From Bolinopsis microptera (taxonomy: Eukaryota; Ctenophora; Tentaculata; Lobata; Bolinopsidae): a DNA stretch of 64,000 nt. Below the pieces are notes generated by a model. The model was given only the letters and a program-made list of their open reading frames with translations. It searched no databases and had not been told where the DNA came from. This document shows positions 1-12,074 of this stretch, piece by piece; positions within the stretch are counted from its first letter, which is position 1, and each line of letters begins with the position of its first letter. Position numbers and translations under genes: made by a program. The stretch spans positions 13,859,365 through 13,923,364 of the forward strand of contig NC_087082.1 in NCBI RefSeq assembly GCF_026151205.1, written 5' to 3'.

Positions 1-58
1 AAGTTTTTGATCTGTAATTCTCTAAATTGCTCAGACTAGCTCTGTATAGTTGAATGTA

Positions 59-3000
59 ATGGTTGACCAGCCAGAAGGTCGCCCTAAAAGCCCTGGTCCT
101 GGAAAAGTTAAGCCTGTTACAAAGAAACACAGCGTATCAAAACCTTATGAGCGTCCATCTTCTAGTCGGGTAAACATATTTGTACTTATTTTAAACAGTA
201 TGTTATGTAGAAATTTAAGAAAAGCACTGAAGTTTAGTTTATTATCCTTACGAGTTTTAGGTTACAATTAAGCTTACAGCTTACTAGGCTAAGTAACAAA
301 AAACTAACTTCGCTTCTTCTTCAGGGTGTACTTGCTCGAGTAAAGGAGTTAATAACCCCTGTAACACCAGGCTGGTTAAAGGATCTTGTGTTGAGACCCC
401 CTCAGACAACAAGTGTTACTGATGCTTTAGAACAGACAATTGCTGAGGTAACTGGACTCACCATTCTATTTCTGATATTTTAACTCCTCCATTCTACTTC
501 TAATCTTTCAACTCCTCACCATTCTACTTCTTATCTTTTAACTCTTCACCATTCTACTTCCGATCTTTTAATTCCTCACCAATTCACTTCTGATCTTTTA
601 ACTCTTGCTGAAGACTCAAGTTAAATTTTATCATACCCAGGATGCACTACACGAAGAATTCGTTATAACTTTGTTTGAAAAGCATTAGTATGAATTTTAA
701 AAGTTTCAATATTGATTATATCGTTCACAAAGTGATAATCTCCTATTCAGGTCCAGGCAGCTGATGAGAAAGGACCAGAAGAGTTCAAGAAAACCCTGAA
801 ATCCCTCTCAATCCCCGTAATTACTGAAGCGATATCAGCTCCAACGCTCCCCTTCACTACTGAGAGAATTCCTGTTAAACCTAAGATCAGTACACCCTCG
901 GTAAGTTTGTTCAATCTTTAACAATGTTTAATATATTTTGTCGGTTTTTTTTTCAAGGAGTGAGTGCGATTACAAAACTAATCGCACTGATTTTCTGAAA
1001 GATGCTGTGATATATAAATACAACACAATATACATTATACAAGGGCAAGTTTCTCACGGTACTGGGGGTTTATCTTGTTATCGGTAACCATTATCAGTAA
1101 ACGGGAAACGTTTAATATAGCTCAATTATATACAACTGAGCGATAGATTATAACAAAAGAAGCTACAATACGATTACACCAGTTATTGCACTCGGCTGCG
1201 CCTCGTGCAATTACTAGTGTAATCGCATTATACGCAGTTAGATTATACCGGTTAGATTAGCACGTACAAAATGAAATATCCTGTTATATATTATTACCCT
1301 TTAATGGTAAATTTACCCTCAGATTCTAGATGTGACTGAAGTGAACACCAGTCTAAACCAGACTAATCTAAACAAGACTAACGTACTGGAGGAAACTCTG
1401 GGAGAAATAAAATGGAGCTCTATCAGACCAGCTGTGAAAGAGAAATACGCGTTCAGTGTAGCTGCCTTCAATACCCCCAGTAAATCACCCAATCTCAGCT
1501 CCATATCAATCCACAACAAGTCCCTAACTCGACCTAACTCCTCCCCCTTCACTAACAGATCACGTGTTTCGTTTGGAGGAAACTCTCTACAGCGAACCCT
1601 GCTCCACAATCGCACAGCTAACAACACCAGTGCTACTGCTGTGAAGGATGACAAGAAACCTATAAAAGTGAAGCCCATCTCTCGGACCAGTATCCGACCT
1701 GGAGTTACCAGCAACACCGCCAAGAAGATTCTAGAACAGCTGGAGTCTCTCTCCCGTCCTCTGGGTCACCTGCCTTCATCCCGACCCAGCACGCCCTCCT
1801 CCCGTCCCTGTTCGCGTGCCTCCACACCTCTCTCCCTGTCCCGCCCATCCACTCCTCAACATTTACAACCGTACAAATCAGAGCGTACAGTTCCTATTAG
1901 GAGCCTTACTTCTACTCCTCTGGAGAAGTTAGACAAACCTGACATGAACTCGTCTATTATCTCTAATACTGCATCTGTAGGTGGGAAGATAAAGAGGGAG
2001 AAAACTAATCACTACTCACGGATCAAGGAGGAGGAAGAAGAGGAACTTATTGTCCCTGATTTTGAAACAGTTTCTGTACCTAAACTAGACTTCAAACCTA
2101 TCGTCATTGAGCATAACACAGACCACAAGCCCATCAAGATAGTCAATCAGACCCACTCCGCCCAAAAAGAACACGTTTCTTTGAAGGACGCCATTAAAAC
2201 GACCTTGACAAGCAACATCTCTCCTCTCAGTAATCCTCTGATAAAGAAGAAAAGTTTAAGTCCGGATCAAGAATCTAGTTCCGACAGTAGTTTTAGTTTC
2301 TCTGCTCCCATCTCAGTTACCAACGCCCTCGTCAGCTCCACCTCCCTGGCAGACAACGCGGAGTTCAGTTTTGGAACACCGGGCAGTGTGGGTGGGGTTA
2401 AGAGCGCCGCTAAATCTATGAGTGTTGAAGATATCCTACGGAGTGATAGAGGAGAGGTTAAGGATGAGGAGAAGGTGAAGATCGCTACTCAACAGCCACC
2501 AGGTCGGTCCTTAATTCAGTTACAGCTATTTATCTAGATACTTTACTACTTAACTACTTATCTTCGTAACTACTTATCTACTTTACTACTTAACTATTGT
2601 AACTCGGAGCAAGTTGTTGAAACGCCTGTTTATGCAGATCAGTAACATTCCCAACATTCTCCAGGTAGCTGGAGCTGTGTACCCTGCAAGCTGAGTAACC
2701 CTAGTGCTATGACACGTTGTAGTGGTTGTGAGGCGCCCAACCACTCACTTCAACTACCAGGACTCTTCACCACGCACTCTCCTATCGGTATTAAACGTGC
2801 TCCTATCACACCCATGAAGCCTGCTTGCTCCCCCAAACAGGCTAAACTAGTAAGCTATTTTATTTGCTTTTTTTTAAACTTTAACAATGTTTAAAACTAG
2901 TTAGCTATTTTAGTTTATTTAGTCTGCTAAACTTGTTTCCACTTTTGGTTCACTGCGTCCACAAACTAATATATTTTAGATGGTACTTTTAACTAATTAA

Positions 3001-6000
3001 ACTAAACTCTTATTATCTCAGAACCCCCTCACATTTGGAATGAACAAGATAAAAGAAGAATCGAAGGAAGAAAAGAAATCTTCTCCTTTAGTGAAGTTCT
3101 CATTCGCACAAAAGCCGGGTTAGTGTTAACTTCACTTCATACCTCATAATTCCTAGATAGGCAGTGTTCTTTTCATTAAATAAGTATATGGTTAATTAGC
3201 TGGTAATTAAGGGTAATTGGCTGGTAATTATATTATATCTGTGTTGGAATTTGAGAATAAGGGCTATGTACTTTGTATTACATGATATCTTGATATTTGA
3301 TATTTCCGATGGGTTAGTTAGAGTATCATGTATTCATGCATGTAATGTAGCGGATAAAGCCTACCATACGCTTCACTGATTACACTAGTACATGTAAAGT
3401 AATTATTTGAGCCGCTAGTGCACTTCAGTCTAATCGGGTATTACAAATATCTTGCTTGTGAAACCTCGCATATCTCACGAATACCACTAGGATCAAATAA
3501 CTATGCAGTATCATTAGCTGCCCTTAAAAGAGTGGTTAAAATCAGATTGGAACTGTAACAAACACTTTTGATCAGCTCACTTTTTAAACATTTATATATT
3601 TCTCTTTCCCGCCATTTTTATAATGTCTTAACGTGGTATTTCAGGTTGGTCATGTGATACTTGTATGGTAGATAACAAAGAAGAAGATAAGAACTGTGCT
3701 GCGTGCCAAACACCCAAACCTTTTGGTAAGTCAGCATTCTTTAAAATTCTCCTTACAAATCTATGACATATCAGCTAAAATTCTTTTGAGTTCTCCTTAC
3801 ATATATCACATATCAGTTAAAATTCAGAGATCACCAATACAAGCTGAATAATAATGAAAGTAACACAAGAAAAATGTATACAAGTGATCATGATTCAAAA
3901 CTACTTTAGACTTAGTAATGCTGTCTGTTGGCCCGCACACTTTTACATTATCATAGAATACAACCAGAGAATGTACTATTAAGTGTAACCAACATATGTT
4001 AACGCAGCTGCTCCTGAAAAGAAACCTCTAGCTAACAAACTAGCTGGAATGGACAACCCACTGCTGAAGTTCAAGAAAACAGACATGTGGAGTTGTGGAT
4101 CCTGTATGTTGTCCAACCCTGCTGACTTAACCAAGTGTCAGGCATGTGAGACTGCTAAACCCGCCGTTGTTGAGACTAAAAAACCCGCACTAAACCCGCT
4201 TTTGGCGTTGTCCCAGAAGGCTGGCTGGACATGTGATACTTGTATGCTGCAGAATGATAGCAGTGTGGGCAAGTGTTCAGCTTGTGAAACACCTAAACCT
4301 GGAGCCGATAAACCAGCTGATAAACCCGCCTCTTCCACTGGTTTGTTATATTTACCATTCATTTTGTGTTTTTTATGGATATCTTGGAGAACCAATGTCA
4401 TCATAATCTTATAAGCTATAAGAGTTTGTGCTTTAAATGTCCCGAACTAATTATTTTTAGTAAGATTACTTCTATTGATATGATAATGTCATCAAGTGAA
4501 TGTTACATAATTTACAAACATTTCAGGCGTGTTCCAGCAGCTTGGTAAATTCAAGCAATCAGGCTGGAGCTGTGGCATGTGTATGTTAACCAACACCGAC
4601 ACTGATCTTAAATGCAAGGCTTGTCAAACTCTCAAACCTGGAGTTAAACCAGAAGATATAAAGGAAGAAGTAAAGGAAGAAAAGACAGAAGCGGCAAAGT
4701 CTTCCTTCTCATTTGGTATGAGTAGTGTTGCTGGCCTTAACGACAGCAAGGCTGGATTCGGGGACATTAAACCGAGCTCTACATTCAGTTTTGGTGCCAA
4801 GGGTGACAGTGGTGATGTTAAAGGTGGTTTCAGTTTTGGTGTGAAGAAGATAGAGGATAAACCTGATAAACCAGCTGAAGAGAAACCTGCTCTTAGTTTC
4901 GGAGCTGCTACCGGTAGTAAACGAGCCTTGGAAACAACTGAGGAAGTGAAACCAGTCGAAGCTAAACCAGCTTTTAATTTCGGAGCACCCGTTAAAGAAG
5001 AAACGACGAAGCCAGCGTTTGGTTCCCTTACTTCTGACACGGCTCCTAAATTCAACTTTGGAGGAAACAAGGCTGAGAATAAAACAGAAACCACTGCAGC
5101 TCCTGCTTTTAATTTTGGAGGAACTGGCACAGCTACTACCACTCCTAGCAAAGCTCCTGCTTTCAATTTCGGGGGAAATACGCCAACTACTGGACCTACT
5201 GAAGCAAAACCAGCTGCTGGATTTAGTTTTGGGGGTGCCGCCCCTTCAAGTACCACCCCTTCTACTGGACTTAACTTTGGGGGTACTACTACCAACACTA
5301 CTGCTGCTGCTCCTGCTTTCAACTTTGGTGGTCCTAAACCTGCTACGGTAAGTTTATACAGTTAAAACCTAAACCCTTCTTACTGCATTGATTTATTTGG
5401 ACTATTGATAATTTTGTTCTGTACGCGCTGTTCGTGACCACTACATGAAGTTTATCTAAAACTGAAATTGAATTCAGCAAGTCATTTCGTTTAAGCTACC
5501 TGTATATCTGCTTATAGCAATTATTTGAATCGGAAATTATTTTCAGAAAACTTCTTCCCCGGCATTCAACTTCGGAGGAACTCCCGCCCCTAAGACTGAA
5601 ACTCCCTCTTTCCAGTTCGGTGCAGCCCCTGCCCCCACTGGAGAAAACTCTAATTCTAGAGATGGTATGGATGCTTCTAATTCTAGTCAGAGCCCTAAAG
5701 GATTCAGTTTTGGTCAGAAACCAGCTGCTGCTTCAAATGGTCCTTCTTTCAGTTTCGGTGCTAATAATAACAGTAAGTGTTTTTACGTGGTGTTTTTTAT
5801 TCATTTGCACATCAAGCTACCTTGTCGTCATCTACTGTTTATTGAAACAAACTTTTGCAGTTGATACGATTTCTATAAACTGATAAGATCATGTTGTAGC
5901 CTAGCCCTTGGACAATGTCATTGGTGTATCCGGAAAATCAGGACCAAGTGTCATACTATGACGTAAATAAAGGACCGGGAAAGCAGTAATACCAAGTGCG

Positions 6001-6990
6001 CGGGCCCATAAAATACAAATTGTTAGCATTTGAAACACATTGAACCTTTTATTTCTTAAAATGAAAAGCAATCAATGAAACAGCTTTCATATCGCGCGCC
6101 AAAAAATTTGCGCGCCCTTTTTGCGCATTTTTCAAATCTTGATGGCTGTCATTCCTGGATTGAGCCACGATAGTAGCTGATGGCGCGATGACAGATGAAT
6201 ACCGAACTTTGAACCGGAATATACCAGACAATCTGGTCCAAAGCTGGAAATTTACCCATGTGTGATTGATATCTATGCCCTAACGTTTTTCTTTTCAGAC
6301 CAAAGCAGCGCTGGTTTTACATTTGGTGCTAGTACCACAACCACGCCGGCTCCAGCATTCGGGTCTTCATCCTCTACACCAGCATTTGGAGCTGGGACAA
6401 CCCCAGCTCCTTCATTTGGCTCAACCAGCGCCACTGGTTTTGGCAGCAACAGCGCCTCTACTGCTGCCCCTGCCTTTAACTTTGGTGGTCAGAGCAACTC
6501 TACCTTCGGTCAATCCCCCGCCAGCAACACGCCCAGTTTCAACTTTGGTGGACCAGCTAAACCTGCTAGTACCGGCTTTAGCTTCCCCGCTCCGGCTCCT
6601 TCTCAACCAGCGTCTACTGGCTTTAAATTTGGAGGAAATTCCACACCAACTCCCGCCCCTAGCTTCAACTTTGGTGGTGGTGCAGCGCCCGCTGCAACTA
6701 ACAGCAAACCCTTCTCGTTTGGAGGCGGTGGAAACACTAGCACTCCTGCCCCAGCACCTTCATTTGGGGGCGCCAATAGCCCTGCCCCTCCTTCATTCGG
6801 CAACACTGCAGCTATTCCGGCTCCTTCCTTCAACTTCGGAGCCGGTACAGCCGCCCCTCCTAATGCGGCCTTTCAGTTCGGCAATCCACAATCCACTCCA
6901 ACTCAGAACAATAATAACATGTTTAACCCAGTTACCAGTTCAACTACTGGCAGAAGAATCAAGAAGGCCGTGAGGAGAACTAAACGATGA
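59..6990 (+). CDS. NUP153: NUP153-like nuclear-basket nucleoporin, 11 exons
   Basis: Exons: 59-169, 325-447, 751-900, 1323-2502, 2665-2849, 3022-3118, 3645-3725, 4008-4340, 4527-5347, 5547-5772, 6299-6990. All junctions are GT-AG and phases match, giving 1332 aa (human about 1475). The N-terminus has the amphipathic stretch GVLARVKELI followed by PGWL, the nuclear-pore/membrane targeting motif of NUP153. Near residues 230-260 lies the conserved GVTSNTAKKILEQLE block. Five RanBP2-type zinc fingers (W-x-C-x2-C...C-x2-C) sit at about 523-547, 616-642, 665-690, 715-740 and 765-790; vertebrate NUP153 has four, which bind Ran. Residues about 800-1310 are an FG domain (FNFGG, FSFG, FGS) that would bind transport receptors. 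The basic end GRRIKKAVRRTKR matches the vertebrate C-terminus. Expected on the nuclear side of the pore, in transport and mRNA export. The start codon is the second of two nearby ATGs (54 and 59), and the only one in frame. Orthology is very likely. Confidence 0.95.
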
Positions 6991-8115
6991 AAATCAGGGG
7001 AGTTAGGTTTTTGAAAAGTTTGCACTCTTCGTGAGAAGATTTATTGAGCCAGTTGCTGGGTAAATCGCTGATATTGAAAAGATAACCGAAAGATCTGCAG
7101 AGGAAAATATAAGTGTGAAGCTGCTGCTCCAGTTGAGAATTGATAAGTTATTACCGCTGTTTGACTCGCACCATTGCTTATTCTTCCTCTTGATTTTAGA
7201 TTTAATTTTATTTATTCATTTTATCCAAGAATTTTGATACGAGATCTGCCCGTGGGATGTTTTTTATAGTTCTTCTGCTTCTCTGGTGATTGTCTGAACT
7301 CTGATTCTGTTATGTGTTGATTGTGCTATGATTGTCGATCTGGTCGGACATTGAGTTGTTCTGTTGCTAAGAAGATGTGATAACGTGATACCAACGTTAT
7401 GTGTGTCTCACTGTCGGCTTGACGACGAGTCTGGATTATTTATTTACATCTGCTAGATGTTGAAAGTTGATAGCTGTAGTTTGTTGTGTCCGCTCGACTG
7501 AGATGAAAGATTTGATGTCTTTTCAGGGCACGGTGATTGTAAATATTTGTATTTTAAAGGGTAGTTGCTCCAAAAATCTAAATAATTGAGCTCTCAGATA
7601 AATTTATCTTTTGTATGTGATTTTTGATATCAAGCTCTGTCCCGGTTTTTATTTGCACGAAACGTATGGCGCACTGTTTGAACTACCAATTGCTAAATAG
7701 TTTCATTTTTATGGGTACGATTATTAAGGCAGCTTAGATATGTAACGGCAAACTGTTTTTACTTAAAACTTAGCTCAAAACTGTAATCGCTGTTAAACCA
7801 ACTCTTCGTTAGAGTTTGTAATTTCCGTGTATTTGAAAACATAAACTATTAGTAGAATTAAACTTGCTAAGTCAGTACACTGATTTGCTTGACTGTCATA
7901 TGATGCCCTTATATATGGTAATGCCCTACAGAATGATGTCATATGTTTTGTTCGTGCAGTAAATGGGTAAATTTTGAGATTTCAAACAGAGTTGCTGAAA
8001 GATCACTGGGTTTCCTTGCCGAGTCATTAGATTGACTTATTTTCGCAGTTCAAGATGTGATCGTTACCTGCTTTATTGTCGATGACGCTTTGAAATAAAG
8101 AATTTTAATTCTCAA
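6991..8115 (+). other. 3'UTR of NUP153 with poly(A) signal
   Basis: No coding exon is seen after the stop. A canonical AATAAA at 8094-8099 is followed by a T/GT-rich stretch and is the likely polyadenylation signal, giving a 3'UTR of about 1.1 kb. The exact cleavage site is inferred. Confidence 0.6.
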
Positions 8116-8297
8116 AACCTCGTGTCACTTATAAAATAAAAGTTAAGTTGGTAAAAAGTTTGACTTGGGAAAATACGGTCATTTTGATGTATCGCGGAAC
8201 AACGTGCAACGTTGATGTCTTCCTCACGAAGGACCTTATCGTATTACATTTGCGATGCGTCCAGCCGGTACGAAAAGGGAAACCCATTCTCCAGTAA

Positions 8298-8330
8298 GGG
8301 GTCGTTCACAAACTATGTTATCATTTTTTG
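8298..8330 (+). mobile_element. Solitary end of a PIF/Harbinger-like MITE
   Basis: GGGGTCGTTCACAAACTATG follows a TAA trinucleotide. It is close to the terminal repeats of the complete elements at 61,041-61,223 and 50,344-50,505. I found no matching second end nearby, so this is a truncated copy. Confidence 0.5.
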
Positions 8331-8796
8331 GCGATCCTTATCCCATTTTACGAGCACCTTGGATCTGAAGCATGTTAAAAATTCGATATTACCCGAAATG
8401 AAACTTTTTCCTGGAAACTTAAAATTTTTGGTTGACATCCGGCCTAGCACCTCAACCGACTGAAATTATTTTCACTACTCTAAGGTACGTATAAATATAT
8501 ACCCCTGGTTATATGCCGCTTGTTTAACTAATAGTAAAATAAAAATAAATATAATGATTTAATCGATCAATCACGAGCGAAAAAAATATTTGGGGTTAGG
8601 AATTTTTTTTGAAATTTTAATTCTATGAAGGGACAGGAGCTATTCTGATTTTGTTTTGGAAAGCGCAGTTATTAAAAAATTTAAAATCGTAATATAGTTT
8701 TTAACGAGAATTTCATTGAAGTTTTAAAAAGACGGATTTGACTAAGACTGAGCTAAATCTAACCAATGAGCCATAGGTTTCCACCCCTATCACACC

Positions 8797-8840
8797 AGAC
8801 TGAGTTTAGTCATTTTCCGATACGAGATTGGGGACGGGTT
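8797..8840 (+). repeat. Dispersed repeat, copy 1 (TTTAGTCATTTTCYGATACG)
   Basis: About 40 bp around TTTAGTCATTTTCCGATACG and GATTGGGGACGGG recurs almost unchanged at 10,508-10,550. Family unknown. It lies beside several hairpin repeats and is probably part of a larger decayed element. Confidence 0.55.
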
Positions 8841-8994
8841 TTGGGGGTTTTATAAAAAACAAAATAAATAATATAAAGGGCCCGGAAAAATTTAAAAATA
8901 TGTACGTTTTTCTACGTTTATGACCCGCCCGCACGAGTGCGCGGCTCCCCCCGTATCGTAAAAACCCCCCCTTCGGGGTGAAATTTTTCATCTG

Positions 8995-9077
8995 TTGTAT
9001 GACCCGCGCGCACGAGTGCGCGGCTCCCCCTGTATCGTAGAATTACTCTACAACGTGGTGGTCACAACGTGATACAA
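8995..9077 (+). mobile_element. Short palindromic MITE-like element, TTGTATSAC ends (copy 1)
   Basis: The ends are TTGTATGACCCGC and GTGATACAA. The interior has the hairpin GCGCACGAGTGCGC and a second hairpin around CTGTATCGTAG. It shares core and ends with 9414-9512 (inverted) and 37,404-37,495. Too short to encode anything. Confidence 0.6.
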
Positions 9078-9413
9078 TGTCACGTAATATTTTACATTTC
9101 AGAAAAAAATACTCAGCCGCGGATAAAATATATAAATAAATTATATATAATAAATATCATTATCATGGCATCACGAATCACGATCATGAACATGATGATC
9201 GTGACCTCAAGACTTTTAATCGGTAGAATTGCATATCGCCTGATCAACTTAACTGTTGCCTGACTGTTTAATTGACGATGTCAATTCATGGCAGCTCGGC
9301 GCGGCACAGTCAACAGTAGCGCATCTCGCCGATCTAGCCTCATTGTGAGAAGCCTCATTGAGTGCGCGGCGCGGCACTGTAACTCATCGCGCTACAACCT
9401 GACTGTGGCCTAG

Positions 9414-9512
9414 TTGTATCACGTGGGTGACCCCACGGGTCGCTTCACTATAGTGTAGCGTCTTCGACGCTACAGGGGGAGCCGCGCACTTCGTGCGCGG
9501 CGGGTCATACAA
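9414..9512 (-). mobile_element. Short palindromic MITE-like element, TTGTATSAC ends (copy 2)
   Basis: Read on the minus strand this 99-bp copy matches 37,404-37,495: TTGTATGACCCGCCGCGCAC, then GTGCGCGGCTCCCCCTGTA, ending in GTGATACAA. Confidence 0.6.
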
Positions 9513-10639
9513 CGTATGACAAAAATTAAAACCTATAATTCGATTGAAAATAAAGCGACAGAGAGAATAATTGGGTCCGTCCCAATCGGGAAAAGGACTG
9601 GGGAGACTGTGCGGAAAACTGTTTACATAGACAGCATATTTATTAACGGGTGATACTCGTAAAATATCTGTTCCATATTCGACGAGTCCAACTCGGCGCG
9701 CGTCCTGGTAGGTTGTAAACCTACAACATATTTACTGTTTAACATAACATTCCTTATATATTTTATATATTCCATGGTCAATTTTCTAAAATTCACTATA
9801 AGTTGCCAGTGTCACTGTCAGTGGTGAAACGTACCTATAATTATATAGCGGCTAAATCGAATATAAAATTCCAAATGTCACGTTACACGTATGTTCAAAA
9901 GAAAACACATCACACACACATATTAATTCATAATTCAGTTTTTGGAGTTCGACAAAAAACGGAGAGTGCAATTTCTCGGCATCTTGAAAAAGGATGTGTA
10001 TTGTGTATGACAATGTCTAAATGCTAAATGACGCAAGCTCTTATCGAAGTCAGGACCGGAGGACTCTTTATCTTACTGGGCCGCGCTCAGCCTGTCATTC
10101 CGCCAAATCTTTAATGAACATAATAGCCTGGGGTCCTCAGGTAATCTTTATCCCATGAACCAACTATTTAGCTATCATCTCTCAATAATCGGTTTGGTAT
10201 CGACGCTACATACTTTGATTTTCCGACTTTAAAGCTGACTTAAGAAACCACGTAATTAATTTTGTCCTTCCTAACATTAAATCGTTGATTTTATTTATAT
10301 ATCACTTTCTTTTTTTCTTCAAAACATTCCAGTACATTATGCAGAAAGTTGGAGATTAAAAATTTTGGAAGCATGTAGGGATATATATTTGATACCAATC
10401 GTATATACTAAAAATACTCTAGCACAATTGTAACTGCAGTTTTACAGAACTCTAATGTCTAATGCTTAATGATCACACTTGTAGGTACCACCCGTATTCA
10501 CACTCAGACCTGAGTTTAGTCATTTTCTGATACGAGATTGGGGACGGGTTCTATAAACAAACAAACAAGTAGAGATCGAGGTGTTTCGTTATAATCTGGC
10601 AATAGAAATGCCACGTACGAAAAATTGTAATCGCTCCTG

Positions 10640-11765
10640 CCTATCTTACTAATACTATGTATAAAGCGAGACGATATATATACAGGGTGGGCCAAAAGTC
10701 AGTACCCATATGTTGGCCTTAATAGCTCCGCCGTGTTTTATATTTGAGAGCTGTTGCTTTGCAGATGGCATACTGTACTTACTGGTTCGAGGATTCCGTC
10801 GTCAAAATTTGAAAATTCGAATATTTTAGACCACGCCCATTCAATATTAAAACACCTATATTGTTTTCTCTGAACATGCTGAACGCCTAATTTTTTCAGA
10901 GACGGTAGATTATCAAATGTTGCATATGATCTGAAAACATGAGGCAAAACAGATTAGAAATGACGAAGTTATCAAGCATTTTCTGTATCTCGTTAACAAT
11001 ATTGACTGGGTGATTATGTGACACCGTGACACGACACCTTAATTGGGCACCCTTAACAATTCCCATAATGTTTAACGGGGTAGTTAACGGGGGCACCTTA
11101 TCACGTGATTAGGTAAACCAATCACCTGATCACACGTAATGAATAAACTCGTTATGCTTCATATCTCGGTCATCTGAGAAGCTACAGTTCTAATTCTTTC
11201 AGGACAAACGTAATTCGAATGGCCAAACACAATTCAATAACATTTAGCTTGATCCGACTATCCAAACTATCAAATAAATGTGAAAATGAACCTCCATTTG
11301 AAAAAAATGAACGCGAATATTTTTCGAGTTGACAAATTCCTCGAACCAGTGGTGGTACTAAGTCATACCAGAAAGAAGTATTTAAATTGGGCAATCAGTG
11401 ACTGAGCTATAAAGGCCAACGTATGGGTACTGACTTTTGGCCCACCCTGTATGTATATATGTGTTTTAGTTTATCCGTACCATTTTACTGACAGCACGGC
11501 ATCAACTTTAACGCGACTTTCCGCAAAAACCGTAAAAGATACACACCTGAAACTTTTTTGACTGGGTCAAATGTTTTAAGTTTAATGGCCTCCAAGACCA
11601 AATCAGCATGAAAAAATAAAAAATAGGCCAAGAAATAGGAGTTTTAGAGCCCAAAATTTGGACCCCCAAGTGGTGTCAAAAATGCGAATTAAATAGGTAA
11701 TAATTATTTTAGTCTATTGAGTCTTGACGCCATTTTAGGGTTATACGGGTTCCTGCTAGTTAATA
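10640..11765 (+). repeat. Dispersed repeat R1, interrupted by a mariner-type MITE
   Basis: 10,640-10,682 plus 11,450-11,765 together match the reverse complement of about 60,505-60,835. Shared blocks include GCGAGACGATATATAT, TTTAACGCGACTTTCCGC and GACCCCCAAGTGGTGTC. The 10.7-11.4 kb MITE splits this copy; the 60.8-kb copy keeps the uninterrupted site. Part of the same repeat (ACCCTAAAATRGTGTC) may also occur at about 37,160-37,210. No coding potential seen. Confidence 0.75.
10683..11449. mobile_element. Non-autonomous mariner/Tc1-type element (MITE), 767 bp
   Basis: It starts CAGGGTGGGCCAAAAGTCAG and ends in the inverted CTGACTTTTGGCCCACCCTG, with terminal repeats of about 45 bp extending through GTACCCATATGTTGGCCTT. 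It is flanked by TA on both sides (10,681-10,682 and 11,450-11,451), the mariner/Tc1 target-site duplication. No transposase is encoded, so it would need a helper in trans. Confidence 0.85.
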
Positions 11766-12039
11766 TAAATCAGACTCTTATAATTTGATTAAAAACTTAA
11801 TTGTGCCTCAAAAATACAATAGTTTTAATTAAATGACTATGATTACAAATAATACAAGTACAATAAATCTCTTAAATTCAATCTAGAAGTACAAAATTCG
11901 TAATTGTAATAAGTTAGCGACAACGAATAACGATTAGATCTGAGCTTTAGCTGTAGCTGTAAGTGTAAATGAATAGTAGTGTAACATTAACAACTATGAA
12001 CTCAGAACTATAAGTATAACGTAGAAAAAACTGCTCAAT

Positions 12040-12074
<35 letters not shown>

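Larger units (their letters stand above)
8916..9725. repeat. Cluster of GC-rich hairpin repeats
   Basis: Holds two copies (8995-9077 and the inverted 9414-9512) of a short palindromic element with ends TTGTATSAC, a half copy at about 8920-8985, and two other dispersed repeats. One (9291-9415, starting GCTCGGCGCGGC) is related to 53,477-53,592. The other (9644-9725, starting CGGGTGATACTCGTAAAATA) is related to 53,367-53,462. No credible coding sequence. It contrasts sharply in GC content with its surroundings. Confidence 0.6.

Noticed and set aside
4624-5322. Minus-strand open frame of 232 codons
   Set aside because: Shadow of the FG-repeat coding sequence of NUP153 exon 9; its composition simply mirrors the repeats.
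9644-9725. Possible hammerhead ribozyme (GACGAGTCC in a hairpin-rich repeat, also at 53,367-53,462)
   Set aside because: The CTGANGA core is incomplete and no GAAAC strand or closing stem is present in either copy.
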